NCBI GenBank assembly: GCA_963790065.1
Contig: CAWBNK010000034.1
Coordinates: 434,001-498,000 of the forward strand
DNA from: Palsa-504 sp963790065
GTDB lineage: Bacteria; Actinomycetota; Actinomycetes; Streptosporangiales; Streptosporangiaceae
Length of the DNA: 64,000 bases
Reading direction: 5' to 3'
In this document: in pieces, positions 43,591 to 51,491 of the stretch
How positions within the stretch are numbered: the stretch's first letter is position 1
Layout: each line of letters starts with the position of its first letter
The notes under the pieces: generated by a model
Told to the model about the DNA's origin: nothing
What the model saw: only the letters and a program-made list of their open reading frames with translations
Database searches by the model: none
Made by a program: the position numbers and the translations under genes

Positions 43591-44504
43591 TTTCCTTCAT
43601 CTCCAACCGTGGTCAGCCGGGCCGGGATCCCGGACGGCCCCGGAGCCGCCGAGGCTTCCTCGCCCAGGTAGGCGAGTACGAGCTCTTCCAGGCCGACGTC
43701 GCTGGCCTGGAAGGCCGGGTCGATAACCGGGCCGTTGAGCCGGACCAGCAGCCTGGTCTGCCGCGGCGTCCGGGTGGCCTGCACGACGTAGTGGTCCCGC
43801 TCGATCGCTGTGGTGTCCTTGTTCGGGCCGACCAGGACCTGGTGCTCGGCCAGCACGTCGTCGATGTCGCCGCACACCTGGACCCGCGACGCGGACAGCA
43901 TGACGATGTGGTCGCAGACCCGCTCCAGGTCGGCAACCAGGTGCGAGGACATCACCACGGTCAGGCCGCCTACGGCGACCCCGTCGGCCAGGAGGGCCAG
44001 GAAGTTCCGCCGGGCCAGCGGGTCGAGCGCGGCGACCGGCTCGTCGAGCAGCAGCAGCCGCGGCCGCTTGGCCAGGATGAGAGCCAGCGCGACCTGGGCC
44101 CGCTGGCCGCCGGACAGCTTGCCCACCGCCCGGTCCAGCGGGATCTTCAAGGACGCCAGCCGCTCGCGCACCGACTCGCTGTCCCAGCGCGGGTTCAGGT
44201 GGGCTCCGGCCTGGATGTGGTCCTCGGCGGACAGCCGCCGGTACAGCGGGATGTCCTGGGCCAGGTAGCCGATGTCGGCCAGGAAGGCCGGGTCCTGGCG
44301 CGGGATGCCGCCGTTCACGATGACCTGCCCGGCGGTCGGCCGGGACAGGCCGGCCTCCAGCCGGAGCAGCGTGGTCTTGCCTGCGCCGTTCGGGCCGATC
44401 AGTGCGGAGATCCGCCCTTCAGGCACCGTGATCGTGCAGTCGGTCAGGGCGGCCACCTTGCCGTAGCGTTTGGTCAGCCCGGTGGTGGTAATGGCGGGAG
44501 TCAT
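43587..44504 (-). CDS. ABC transporter ATP-binding protein (module 2)
   Basis: 305-aa ATPase with Walker A ALIGPNGAGKTTLLRL, signature LSGGQRAQVALALI, Walker B LLLLDEPVAALDP and H-loop VVMSSHLVADLERV. Very similar in layout to the module 1 ATPase, including the C-terminal accessory domain with LLVRLNGPVIDPAF. Overlaps both neighbours by 4 bp. Confidence 0.9.
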   Translation of the reverse strand: MTPAITTTGLTKRYGKVAALTDCTITVPEGRISALIGPNGAGKTTLLRLEAGLSRPTAGQVIVNGGIPRQDPAFLADIGYLAQDIPLYRRLSAEDHIQAGAHLNPRWDSESVRERLASLKIPLDRAVGKLSGGQRAQVALALILAKRPRLLLLDEPVAALDPLARRNFLALLADGVAVGGLTVVMSSHLVADLERVCDHIVMLSASRVQVCGDIDDVLAEHQVLVGPNKDTTAIERDHYVVQATRTPRQTRLLVRLNGPVIDPAFQASDVGLEELVLAYLGEEASAAPGPSGIPARLTTVGDEGK

Positions 44505-44896
44505 GCGATCTCCTCCTCGTCGGCCGCCTGCAGCGTGACCCGCAGCAGGGCTTCCATCGATTCGTCATCGAGCCCGGCGTCGCGGGCCTCGCGGATCCAG
44601 CGGGCCAGGCTGCGGCCCAGCCGGGTATGGGTGCCTGGGGGCGGCCCGGGCGGCAGGCGCAGCACGAACGTGCCGTGGCCGGCCCGCGCCTCGATCAGGC
44701 CTTCGCGCTCCAGGTCCCGGTAGGCCTTCAGCACGGTGTTGGGGTTGATCGCCGTGGCCGAGACGACCTCCCGCACGGTAGGGAGCTGATCGCCCACATC
44801 CAGCACGCCCATCCGCAGCGCCTGCCTGACCTGCTGGACGATCTGCAGGTAGGGCGGGACCGCCGAGCGGCTGTCAACCCGGAAGCTGATCGTCAT
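44501..44896 (-). CDS. GntR family regulator, YtrA subfamily (module 2)
   Basis: 131-aa GntR/YtrA regulator: VPPYLQIVQQVRQALRMGVL, TVREVVSATAINPNTVLKAY, RDLEREGLIEARAGHGTFV and a helical tail ending EAL..T..AADEEEIA. Strongly similar to the module 1 regulator. ATG 44896 has GGAG upstream, and a 24-bp palindrome lies 10 bp before the start. Confidence 0.9.
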   Translation of the reverse strand: MTISFRVDSRSAVPPYLQIVQQVRQALRMGVLDVGDQLPTVREVVSATAINPNTVLKAYRDLEREGLIEARAGHGTFVLRLPPGPPPGTHTRLGRSLARWIREARDAGLDDESMEALLRVTLQAADEEEIA

Positions 44897-44905
44897 GCAG
44901 GCTCC

Positions 44906-44929
44906 AATGTCTTAGTCACCTAAGACATT
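44906..44929. promoter_or_regulatory. 24-bp palindromic operator of YtrA module 2
   Basis: AATGTCTTAG (44906-44915), spacer TCAC, CTAAGACATT (44920-44929): perfect 10-bp arms. It is AT-rich, 10 bp upstream of the GntR start, and is the likely autorepression site. Confidence 0.8.
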
Positions 44930-44978
44930 AGAAGTCTGACACGGACCTGTCAACCCGGCTGGCTCGTGGCCGTCGCCG

Positions 44979-44991
44979 TAGCATGGTGCTC
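44979..44991 (+). promoter_or_regulatory. Leaderless promoter of the DUF3099-like gene
   Basis: TAGCAT (44979-44984) then 7 nt and ATG 44992. No ribosome site. Confidence 0.4.
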
Positions 44992-45222
44992 ATGGCCGAC
45001 GGCGGACCAGAGCACGACCAGCCCGGGCCGTCCCGCCGCGACCGGCGCCTGTACCTGATCCTGATGACGATCTGCATCGGCCTGTTCGTCATCTCCTGGG
45101 CGGTCCTGGACCGGTACTCGATGATCGCCGCCATCGTCGTCTCGGTCGTCGCGCTGGTCATCCCGCCGTTCGCGGTGATCATCGCCAACGCGGCGGGTGC
45201 CGCCGACCGCCGCCGCCCGTAG
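44992..45222 (+). CDS. DUF3099-like small membrane protein
   Basis: 76-aa protein with two membrane helices (LYLILMTICIGLFVISWAVL and MIAAIVVSVVALVIPPFAVI) separated by a short DRYS turn, like the actinobacterial DUF3099 family of unknown function. The start at ATG 44992, not ATG 44983, is preferred because of the TAGCAT box 7 nt upstream. It stands alone between two minus-strand operons. Confidence 0.7.
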   Translation: MADGGPEHDQPGPSRRDRRLYLILMTICIGLFVISWAVLDRYSMIAAIVVSVVALVIPPFAVIIANAAGAADRRRP

Positions 45223-45237
45223 CCGGCCGCCCGCCGC

Positions 45238-46791
45238 TCAGCTGCCGCGCGTCAGTTCCGCCCGGCGCAGCTCGATCCGCCCGCGACCAGCCATAAATAG
45301 GCCGAACGCCACGATGTCACAGTCGGCGGGCACCCTCGTCGTGACCTCGTGGCGGGCCCAGTCGCGCCCGGCGCTGACGGCCACGATGGTGTTGTCCGGG
45401 TCGGCCAGCGCGGCGGCCTCGGTCAGCGGGCCCCTGATGTCCCGGCGCGGATCGGTGTTGACCCGCAAGAACAGGCCGGCCCGGGCCGGGGCGTCGGTGC
45501 TGCGGAACTCGCCGCGGAAGGTGACCGTGGCCTCCCGGTAGTCGTCGCCGAACATCGCCTGCCGCAGCAGGGCGAAGCCCGCGGGCTCCGGCACCGCCGA
45601 GGCCACCACCGCGATGCCGTGCTCCGCGATGCACGAGTAGTCCTGCCAGTGCGACCGGCTGGCGTGCATGTCGAAGCTGCCGCCGAACAGCCACCCCTCC
45701 AGCCCGGCCGCGAAGTCCAGGTTGCGCGGCTCGTAACGCGGCCTGCCGTGCGGCCGGAAGGCAGCTGCGGCCGAGGCCGGCGCCTGGCCGGCCTCGGCCG
45801 CTGCGGCCAGCCGGTCCAGGACCGGGTCGGCGACCCGGAGCGGCGCGCCGGTGGCGATCGCGATGGCCAGGCCTTCGGCCAGGCGCGCCGTGACGTGCCG
45901 GGTTCCGGTGGGAGCAGCCACGGCGATCCGGGCTGCGGTCACGTCCGGACCAAGCTCGTCGATATCCACCCGGGTCACGCTGGCGCCGGCCGCGCGCAGC
46001 AGCGGGCCGGTCAGCTCGTCCGCGTTCCTGGCCGCCGCGGCCCCCGCCTGGGCGGCCGACCCGGCCGGTTGATCAAGCAGCGAGGCGATCCGGTGACCGT
46101 CGAATCCAGGCAGCCAGATCGGCAGCTCCCGGCGGCCCGTGTCGTCGGTCAGCACGATGACGTGGGTGAAGGCCCGGATGGGCAGCGGCTGGCCGGGCGG
46201 GATGAGGTCCTCGGCGCGCGCGATGCGGACGGTGGTCATGTGCGTCCTCCCGGAAGGAACGAGATCGGGGCGGTGCTCGGTGATGTAGGCGCGCAGCCGT
46301 AGCCGGGCCTTGTGCAGGCTGACCCGGGCGGCGCCCGCTGACTCGGCGATCCGGCCGGGCGGCAGGTCGGCGTAGTAATGCAGCACGACCGCGCGCCGCT
46401 GCCCGGCGGGCAGGTCCGCGACCGCCGCGCGCAGCGCGGCGGCGCGATCGAGGTCCTCGGCCGAGGGCAGGCCCTCCGCCGCGGCCGGGTGCACCGGCTC
46501 CGGCCAGTCGGCTAGCAGCGTCAGCGGGGCGCGGCGCTGCAGGCCGCGGCACACGTTCAGCACGATGCCGCCCAGCCAGCCGGCGAACCGGTCCGGGTCG
46601 CGCAGCCGGTCCAGCGCGATGAACGCCTGCAGGAACGACTCCTGCACAATGTCGTCCACGTCGCTGGGATTGAGGCACAGCCCGGCCGCTCGGGCCCGGG
46701 CCATCGGCTGGTGCCGCTCCACGAGCAGCCGGGACGCTGCCGGGTCGCCGTCGCGGGCCAGCCGGACCAGGTCGCCGTCGGAGATCTCCAT
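45238..46791 (-). CDS. ECF sigma factor fused to bifunctional-nuclease-like domain
   Basis: 517-aa fusion. Residues about 8-170 are a sigma-70 family (ECF-type) factor: region 2 LVERHQPMARARAAGLCLNPSDVDDIVQESFLQAF and region 4 LPAGQRRAVVLHYYADLPPG. From residue about 185 (MTTVRIARAEDL) a BFN/DUF151-like domain follows (VIVLTDDTGRRELPIWLPGF, HRIASLL). A C-terminal jelly-roll domain (RPRYEPRNLDFAAGLEGW ... GRDWARHEV ... RRAELTRGS) ends the protein. An internal ATG at 46239 has its own GGGAGG 6 nt upstream, so a free C-terminal protein may also be made. It starts 5 bp after the paralogous gene. No anti-sigma factor is adjacent. Confidence 0.8.
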   Translation of the reverse strand: MEISDGDLVRLARDGDPAASRLLVERHQPMARARAAGLCLNPSDVDDIVQESFLQAFIALDRLRDPDRFAGWLGGIVLNVCRGLQRRAPLTLLADWPEPVHPAAAEGLPSAEDLDRAAALRAAVADLPAGQRRAVVLHYYADLPPGRIAESAGAARVSLHKARLRLRAYITEHRPDLVPSGRTHMTTVRIARAEDLIPPGQPLPIRAFTHVIVLTDDTGRRELPIWLPGFDGHRIASLLDQPAGSAAQAGAAAARNADELTGPLLRAAGASVTRVDIDELGPDVTAARIAVAAPTGTRHVTARLAEGLAIAIATGAPLRVADPVLDRLAAAAEAGQAPASAAAAFRPHGRPRYEPRNLDFAAGLEGWLFGGSFDMHASRSHWQDYSCIAEHGIAVVASAVPEPAGFALLRQAMFGDDYREATVTFRGEFRSTDAPARAGLFLRVNTDPRRDIRGPLTEAAALADPDNTIVAVSAGRDWARHEVTTRVPADCDIVAFGLFMAGRGRIELRRAELTRGS

Positions 46792-46796
46792 GGCGG

Positions 46797-47831
46797 TCAG
46801 GCGCGCCGGGTCAGCTCGGCGTGCCGCAAGGCGACCTGGCCCGGCCCGTCCAGGGTGATGCCGAACCGGATGAGGTCCGCGTCCTCGAGCACCATCGCCG
46901 TGACCTCATGGGCGGTCCAGTCACTGCCGCCTGAGACAGCCACGCCATGATCATCCCGAACGGTCCGGCGTTCCCGCAGCACCTCCACCCGGAGCCCCGC
47001 CTCGTAGGTGAGCCGCCCGGTGCGGATCTCGCCGCGGAACGCGACCGTGGCGCCGCGGTAGTCGTCGGCGAAGATGGTCTGCATCAGGGCCGCCGATCCG
47101 GCCGGCCGTTCTGCTGCCGCCGACAAGATCGCGGACCCGCCTTCGGCGGTGGCCGAGTAGTCCCGCGGGCGGGATTCGCCGCCACGCAGGAAGCTGCCGT
47201 CCAGCTCCCACCAGCCCAGCCCGTCGGCGAACTCCAGGTTGCGCGGCTCATAGCGCGGCCGCCTGGCCGGCAGCCGGGCCGGCCACCCAGCTACCCGGCC
47301 GCCCGTCGGCCGGGCGGCCTGCGGGACCAGATCGAGGAACGGCCCGAGCAGGTCGTCTCCGGTCACCGGTACCGCCCGCCGTTCCAGCACCGCGTCGGCC
47401 ATCCGGACCGGGGCGCCCGCCGCGGTCGCCATGGCCAGGCCGAGGCCGAACGGGACCGTCACATGCCGGGTTCCCGCCGGGCCGCCCAGCTCGATCCGGG
47501 CCGTGAAGGCCTCCGGGTCCAGCTCACTCGCCTCGCTCTCGGCCGCGTCGATGTCCACCCCGGTCACGCTGGCTCCGGCTGCATGCAGCAGCCGGGCGGT
47601 GAGCTCCTCCGCGGCGCCGGCCGGGGCGATGTCGTCGGTCTCCCGGCCCATGAGCTGGGCCAGCGAGCCGCCACCCGGGTGCCCACGGAACCAGACCGGC
47701 AGCGCCCGGCGACCCGTGTCGTCGGCCAGCACGACCAGGTAGCCCCGGGTAATGAAGATGCCGTTCCCGAGATTCCCTGGCCGGGGCTCGGCATGGGCGA
47801 TCCGGACGGCGGTCACTTGGCTCTTGTCCAC
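46797..47831 (-). CDS. BFN/DUF151-like domain plus jelly-roll protein
   Basis: 344-aa protein colinear with the C-terminal 330 residues of the sigma fusion: ITRGYLVVLADDTGRRALPVWF, then a middle region, then RPRYEPRNLEFADGLGWWEL ... FADDYRGATVAFRGEIRT ... GSDWTAHEV. The jelly-roll part resembles a domain found at the ends of many actinobacterial regulators. The DUF151 fold has nuclease activity in some homologues, but catalysis here is unproven. GTG 47831 is very near its AAGGAG; GTG 47816 aligns better with the paralogue. First gene of a two-gene operon. Confidence 0.7.
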   Translation of the reverse strand: MDKSQVTAVRIAHAEPRPGNLGNGIFITRGYLVVLADDTGRRALPVWFRGHPGGGSLAQLMGRETDDIAPAGAAEELTARLLHAAGASVTGVDIDAAESEASELDPEAFTARIELGGPAGTRHVTVPFGLGLAMATAAGAPVRMADAVLERRAVPVTGDDLLGPFLDLVPQAARPTGGRVAGWPARLPARRPRYEPRNLEFADGLGWWELDGSFLRGGESRPRDYSATAEGGSAILSAAAERPAGSAALMQTIFADDYRGATVAFRGEIRTGRLTYEAGLRVEVLRERRTVRDDHGVAVSGGSDWTAHEVTAMVLEDADLIRFGITLDGPGQVALRHAELTRRA

Positions 47832-47875
47832 ACTCCTTAGTGTCCAGCGCGCCGCCCCGTGTTACCCGCGACCTG

Positions 47876-49108
47876 CTAGACGCTTACCGCGTCCTCCGCC
47901 CACAGTTCGATGTCGTGCGCCGCGACGCGGTCGCCGATGCGGGTCAGCAACTCGCCGGCGGGCAGGGCCGCCAGCCGCTGGCCGTCCCGCAGCCGCAGCG
48001 CGGCCTCGCCCGCGGGCGCCTCCCGCGCCCCGATCACGGCCTGGTACGGGACCAGCCTGCTGGCCTGGATCCTGGCCGCCAGGCTGCCGGACTCCGGCCG
48101 GGCCACGCTGGCTCGCAGCCCCCGGTCGACGGCCTGCCGGGCCAGCGCCTCGGCGCACGGCAGCTGCGCGTCGGTGACCGGCAGCGCGACCAGTTGCACG
48201 GGAGCCAGCCAGGCCGGGAAGGCGCCACCGTGGGTGTCGATCAGATGGGCTACCGCCCGTTCGGCGCTGCCGATGATGCTCCGGTGCACCATCACCGGCC
48301 GGTGCCTGCCGCCGTCAGCGCCGATGTATTCCAGCCCGAACCGCTCGGGCAGGTAGAAGTCGACCTGGATGGTGGACAGGCTGGCTTCCCGTTCGGCGCT
48401 GTCGGTGATCTGCACGTCGATCTTCGGCCCGTAGAACGCGGCCTCGCCCTCCTCCGCTTCATACGGCACGCCGGAAGAGGCCAGGACCTGCTCAAGCAGC
48501 CCGGCCGCCCGGTCCCACATGTCCCGGCCGCCCACGTACTTCCCGTCCCGGCCGGGCAGCGACAGCCGGTACCGGGCCGGTGAGATGCCGAGCGCCCGGT
48601 AGGCCTGCCCGATCAGGCCGAGCGCGGCGGCCGCCTCGGCCGCCACCTGGTCCGGGGCACAGAAGATGTGGGCGTCGTTCAGCTGGATGGCGCGGACCCT
48701 GGTCAGGCCGCCCAGCACCCCGGAAAGCTCCGACCGGTACATGCCGCCCAGCTCGGCCATCCGCAGCGGCAGCTCCCGGTAGCTGCGGGCCCGGGGCCGG
48801 TAGATGAGCGCGTGATGCGGGCACAGGCTGGGCCGCAGCACGACCTGCTCGCCACCGACATCCATCGGCGGGTACATGCCGTCACGGTAGTGCGACCAGT
48901 GCCCGGAGATCTCGTACAGCTCGCGCTTGCCGAGCACGGGGGAGTAGACGTGCTGGTAACCCGCCCGCCGCTCCACCTCCCTGACGTACTCCTCGAGCGC
49001 ATGCCTGATCGCGGCGCCGGCCGGCAGCCAGTACGGCAGCCCCGCGCCGATGAGCGGGTCGGTGTCGAACAGATCGAGCTCGCGGCCCAGCTTGCGATGG
49101 TCGTACAT
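47876..49108 (-). CDS. Threonyl-tRNA synthetase lacking TGS and editing domains
   Basis: About 410-aa class II synthetase containing only the catalytic and anticodon-binding domains. It carries LPYWLPAGAAIRHALEEYV (motif 1 region), the zinc Cys in LRPSLCPHHALIYR, RVRAIQLNDAHIFC (motif 2 loop), MVHRSIIGSAERAVAHLI (motif 3) and the C-terminal domain APVQLVALPVTDAQL. Housekeeping ThrRS is about 650 aa with TGS and editing domains, so this is probably a second, specialised copy (inference), for example for resistance to a ThrRS inhibitor or for starvation. ATG 49108 has GAGGAG 6 nt upstream. It sits downstream of a Thr-codon leader and terminator. Confidence 0.85.
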   Translation of the reverse strand: MYDHRKLGRELDLFDTDPLIGAGLPYWLPAGAAIRHALEEYVREVERRAGYQHVYSPVLGKRELYEISGHWSHYRDGMYPPMDVGGEQVVLRPSLCPHHALIYRPRARSYRELPLRMAELGGMYRSELSGVLGGLTRVRAIQLNDAHIFCAPDQVAAEAAAALGLIGQAYRALGISPARYRLSLPGRDGKYVGGRDMWDRAAGLLEQVLASSGVPYEAEEGEAAFYGPKIDVQITDSAEREASLSTIQVDFYLPERFGLEYIGADGGRHRPVMVHRSIIGSAERAVAHLIDTHGGAFPAWLAPVQLVALPVTDAQLPCAEALARQAVDRGLRASVARPESGSLAARIQASRLVPYQAVIGAREAPAGEAALRLRDGQRLAALPAGELLTRIGDRVAAHDIELWAEDAVSV

Positions 49109-49153
49109 GGTCATCTCCTCGCGGTAGGGCGGGGCCAGTGACCAGGGAACGCG

Positions 49154-49183
49154 AAAGCCCCGGGGCACTCGCCCCGGGGCTTT
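49154..49183 (-). terminator. Attenuator stem-loop before the ThrRS gene
   Basis: Perfect 13-bp stem AAAGCCCCGGGGC / GCCCCGGGGCTTT with a 4-nt loop, 15 bp after the leader peptide stop and 45 bp before the ThrRS start. A smaller stem CGCCGG...CCGGCG overlaps the end of the leader ORF, the right place for the pause hairpin. Confidence 0.85.
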
Positions 49184-49197
49184 AGGAAGAACAGCAA

Positions 49198-49248
49198 TTA
49201 GCGCGCCGGGACGGACTCCGGCGTCGTCGTCACGGCTGCGCGCTTCAT
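49198..49248 (-). CDS. Thr-rich leader peptide of the ThrRS attenuator
   Basis: 16-aa leader MKRAAVTTTPESVPAR with three consecutive ACG threonine codons at positions 7-9, followed by the terminator stem and the ThrRS gene. When charged Thr-tRNA is scarce a ribosome should stall on the Thr codons and prevent terminator formation. No ribosome site: TATCGT ends 6 nt before the ATG, so the transcript begins on the start codon. Confidence 0.8.
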   Translation of the reverse strand: MKRAAVTTTPESVPAR

Positions 49249-49260
49249 GAGACCACGATA
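49249..49260 (-). promoter_or_regulatory. Leaderless promoter of the ThrRS leader
   Basis: TATCGT -10 box (49255-49260) exactly 6 nt before the leader ATG. The IS copy at 49332 lies about 70 bp further upstream and does not disturb it. Confidence 0.6.
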
Positions 49261-49331
49261 ACACCGCCGCCCGGGATGGCCGCGCAGATCCGGCATCCTG
49301 CTCGGCGGCATCGAATACGGCGACCCGGTAC

Positions 49332-50613
49332 CAGGGCCACGGCAAAGTCGTGAATTGAGGGCGTGACCTGGGATGTCGTAACGGCGGATGATTCGTCCGG
49401 TGTGTCCGCAAGCGGCGGACGGGCCCGGGCGGAACGATGGAAGTTCTTCACGCTCACCATCGCCTGCCACGAGGACTCCGCCCGCCGATGACATCTTCGC
49501 CCATGGCGGCTGCCCGCTGCCAGCATCTTCTCGATCTCCTTGCCCAGGTCCCGGACCCGCGGATGAAGCGAGGCCGCCGGCATGCGCTGGCCGGGCTGCT
49601 CGCAGTGGGGATCGCGGCGGTCATCGCGGGGTCGAGGTCGTTCGCGGCAATCGGGCAGTGGGCGGGCGATGCCGGCCCGGACGTGCTGGCCGTACTCGGC
49701 GCGGAACGCGGCCCGGCGGAGGAGTCGACCTACCGTCGCGCGTTCGCCCTGGTCAGCGCCGATATGCTGGACCGGGTCCTCGGCGCCTGGCTGTGGACCC
49801 GGGCCGTGCGGGCCGGCGGGCGGCTGGTGATCGCGATCGACGGCAAGACCGTCCGCGGCGCGAAGAGCAAGGGCGGGAAGGCCCCGCACCTGGTCGCGGC
49901 CCTGGCGCACGGGATCGGCGCGGTCCTCGGCCAGGTCGCCGTGGACGAGAAGTCCAACGAGATCCCCGCGGTCCGGGAGCTGCTGAAGGCGTTCGCCGAC
50001 GTGGCGGGGGCAGTCTTCACGATTGATGCAATGCACACGCAGACTGACACGGCGAAGGTGATCCTCGCCCGCCGGGCGGACTACGTAATGACCGTCAAAG
50101 CCAACATGCCCACCTTGTACAAGCAGCTCAGGAAGCTTCCCTGGGCCGCGATCCCCGCCGTCTCGGCCGTGAGCACCGGACCACGGCCGCCGGGCCCGCC
50201 GCACCATCAAGGCAGCGCTCGCGCCGTCCTGGATCGGGTTCGACGGCGCCGCCCAGGTCGCGCAGCTGCGCCGCACCGTCACGCAGAACGGCAAGAAGAC
50301 CGTCGAGGTCGTCTACCTGATCACCAGCGACCGCGACGCCGGCCCGGCCACCCTGGCCGCCTGGGTCCGGAGCCACTGGGAGATAGAAAACTGTCTGCAC
50401 TGGGTGAGGGACGTGACTTACCTGGAAGACAAATCGCAGGTCAGGACGGGAAACGCGCCCCGGGTGATGGCCTCGCTGAGGAGCCTGGCCATCAGTCTCC
50501 TGCGCTTGGACGGCCACGACAACATAGCAGCGGCCAACCGTCACCACCTCCGCGACCCGCAGCGTACGCTAAAGCTGCTTCAGGCTGCATGAACGCGACT
50601 TTGCCGGGTCCCG
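49332..50613 (+). mobile_element. ISAs1-family insertion sequence with 10-bp target duplication
   Basis: Terminal inverted repeats sharing CGGCAAAGTCG (49340-49350 and complement 50596-50606). A 10-bp direct repeat GACCCGGTAC flanks it (49322-49331 and 50614-50623). Size and TSD fit ISAs1. Inserted between the ThrRS promoter and the GH25-like gene. Confidence 0.88.
49488..50592 (+). pseudogene. ISAs1 family transposase, frameshifted
   Basis: DDE transposase of the ISAs1 family: HLLDLLAQVPDPRMKRGRRH at the start, Asp in VIAIDGKTVRGAKSKGG, Asp in VFTIDAMHTQTDTAK, and Glu in SHWEIENCLHWVRDV. The reading breaks at about 50181 (extra C in GGACCACGG). The last about 135 residues, including the catalytic Glu, are in the next frame. 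Restored length is about 368 aa. As it stands the element could move only with help from another copy. Confidence 0.85.
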
Positions 50614-50631
50614 GACCCGGTACGGCCGCGT

Positions 50632-51135
50632 TCATCCGCCTGTCGCATGATGCCAGTGGTCATCGTAGACGACCGATTCGTCGTAATGACCTCCGGTCAT
50701 GTGCTCTCCTGCGTACTGCACGGCTGTGACTCCGGTCATATCGTGAACCGTCTTTGTGCCGTCCAACGTGGCGATCCAGGTCCGGAAGTCTCGCACTATG
50801 TGCAGACCGGCCGCATTCATCTCATTGAACAACGGCGTAAGCGTACTACGGTTACAGTAAATGATCGGCGGATAGCCGTCTGGAAATGCTGCCTTTCGTT
50901 TCTTAGCCCAGATAACTGCCGTGGCCACGTCCGCGGCACCTGGTTCGACGTCCAGAATGTCTGCATCTTCGGGGTGGCTCCCGGAGATGTCAATGCGGAT
51001 GTGTGGTATCCCTGGAAATCTGGCGTATCCTTCCGCCGACCATTTGAAGCTTCCGTTGACGTACCCGGCGACAAGATCCGTACCGTGGACAGGAATGTCG
51101 GTGGGTGTAGTGCTATCCCGCATGATCCGTGGCAT
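50632..51135 (-). CDS. GH25-like/DUF1906-type TIM-barrel protein
   Basis: 167-aa single-domain protein, reminiscent of small lysozyme-fold (GH25-like) proteins of Streptomyces and their phages. It has an N-terminal RDSTTPTDIPVHGTDLVAGY, acidic ILDVEPG, then PPIIYCNRSTLTPLF, WIATLDGTKTV and a closing AVQYAG... YDESVVYDDHWH. No signal peptide. GGGAGG lies 9 nt before ATG 51135. Codon use is visibly less GC-rich than the rest of the window, and the IS begins 9 bp after its stop. Role uncertain: cell-wall hydrolysis or a defunct homologue. Confidence 0.6.
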   Translation of the reverse strand: MPRIMRDSTTPTDIPVHGTDLVAGYVNGSFKWSAEGYARFPGIPHIRIDISGSHPEDADILDVEPGAADVATAVIWAKKRKAAFPDGYPPIIYCNRSTLTPLFNEMNAAGLHIVRDFRTWIATLDGTKTVHDMTGVTAVQYAGEHMTGGHYDESVVYDDHWHHATGG

Positions 51136-51491
51136 TTTTGGTTACCTCCCATTTACCATATGGCTGCGGCCGGATGGAGATCGTGCCAAGACGGTGTGGA
51201 GATCGTATAGAGATGCACTAGCGCCGTCCTTCTGACTACCACGAATCGGTCGGCTCTTCCGCGCAATGTGCAGGTCAGCGGGTCATTTAAATGAGGATGC
51301 ATACAAAAACCAAGGTAGATCGGGAACAGAACATGCTGGCTGTCCGCGGATACCGCCGCATCGGTGACCGCAACGGACGTCAACCAGGCCACGCTCGACG
51401 TATCAGAACGACAGCGGCTGCCTCCGACCAGTAGAGATCGGCGACGACAGCACCGCTGTTCCTGATGGTGGCGGGGCATCCAGGAGAACGC
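51136..51491. other. AT-richer intergenic region, no recognised gene
   Basis: 356 bp between two divergent starts. Base composition is near 50-55 percent GC in parts (for example 51280-51320). The frames here have no homology or ribosome sites. A small AT-rich block CATTTAAATGA may be a promoter element. Nothing else recognised. Confidence 0.4.
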
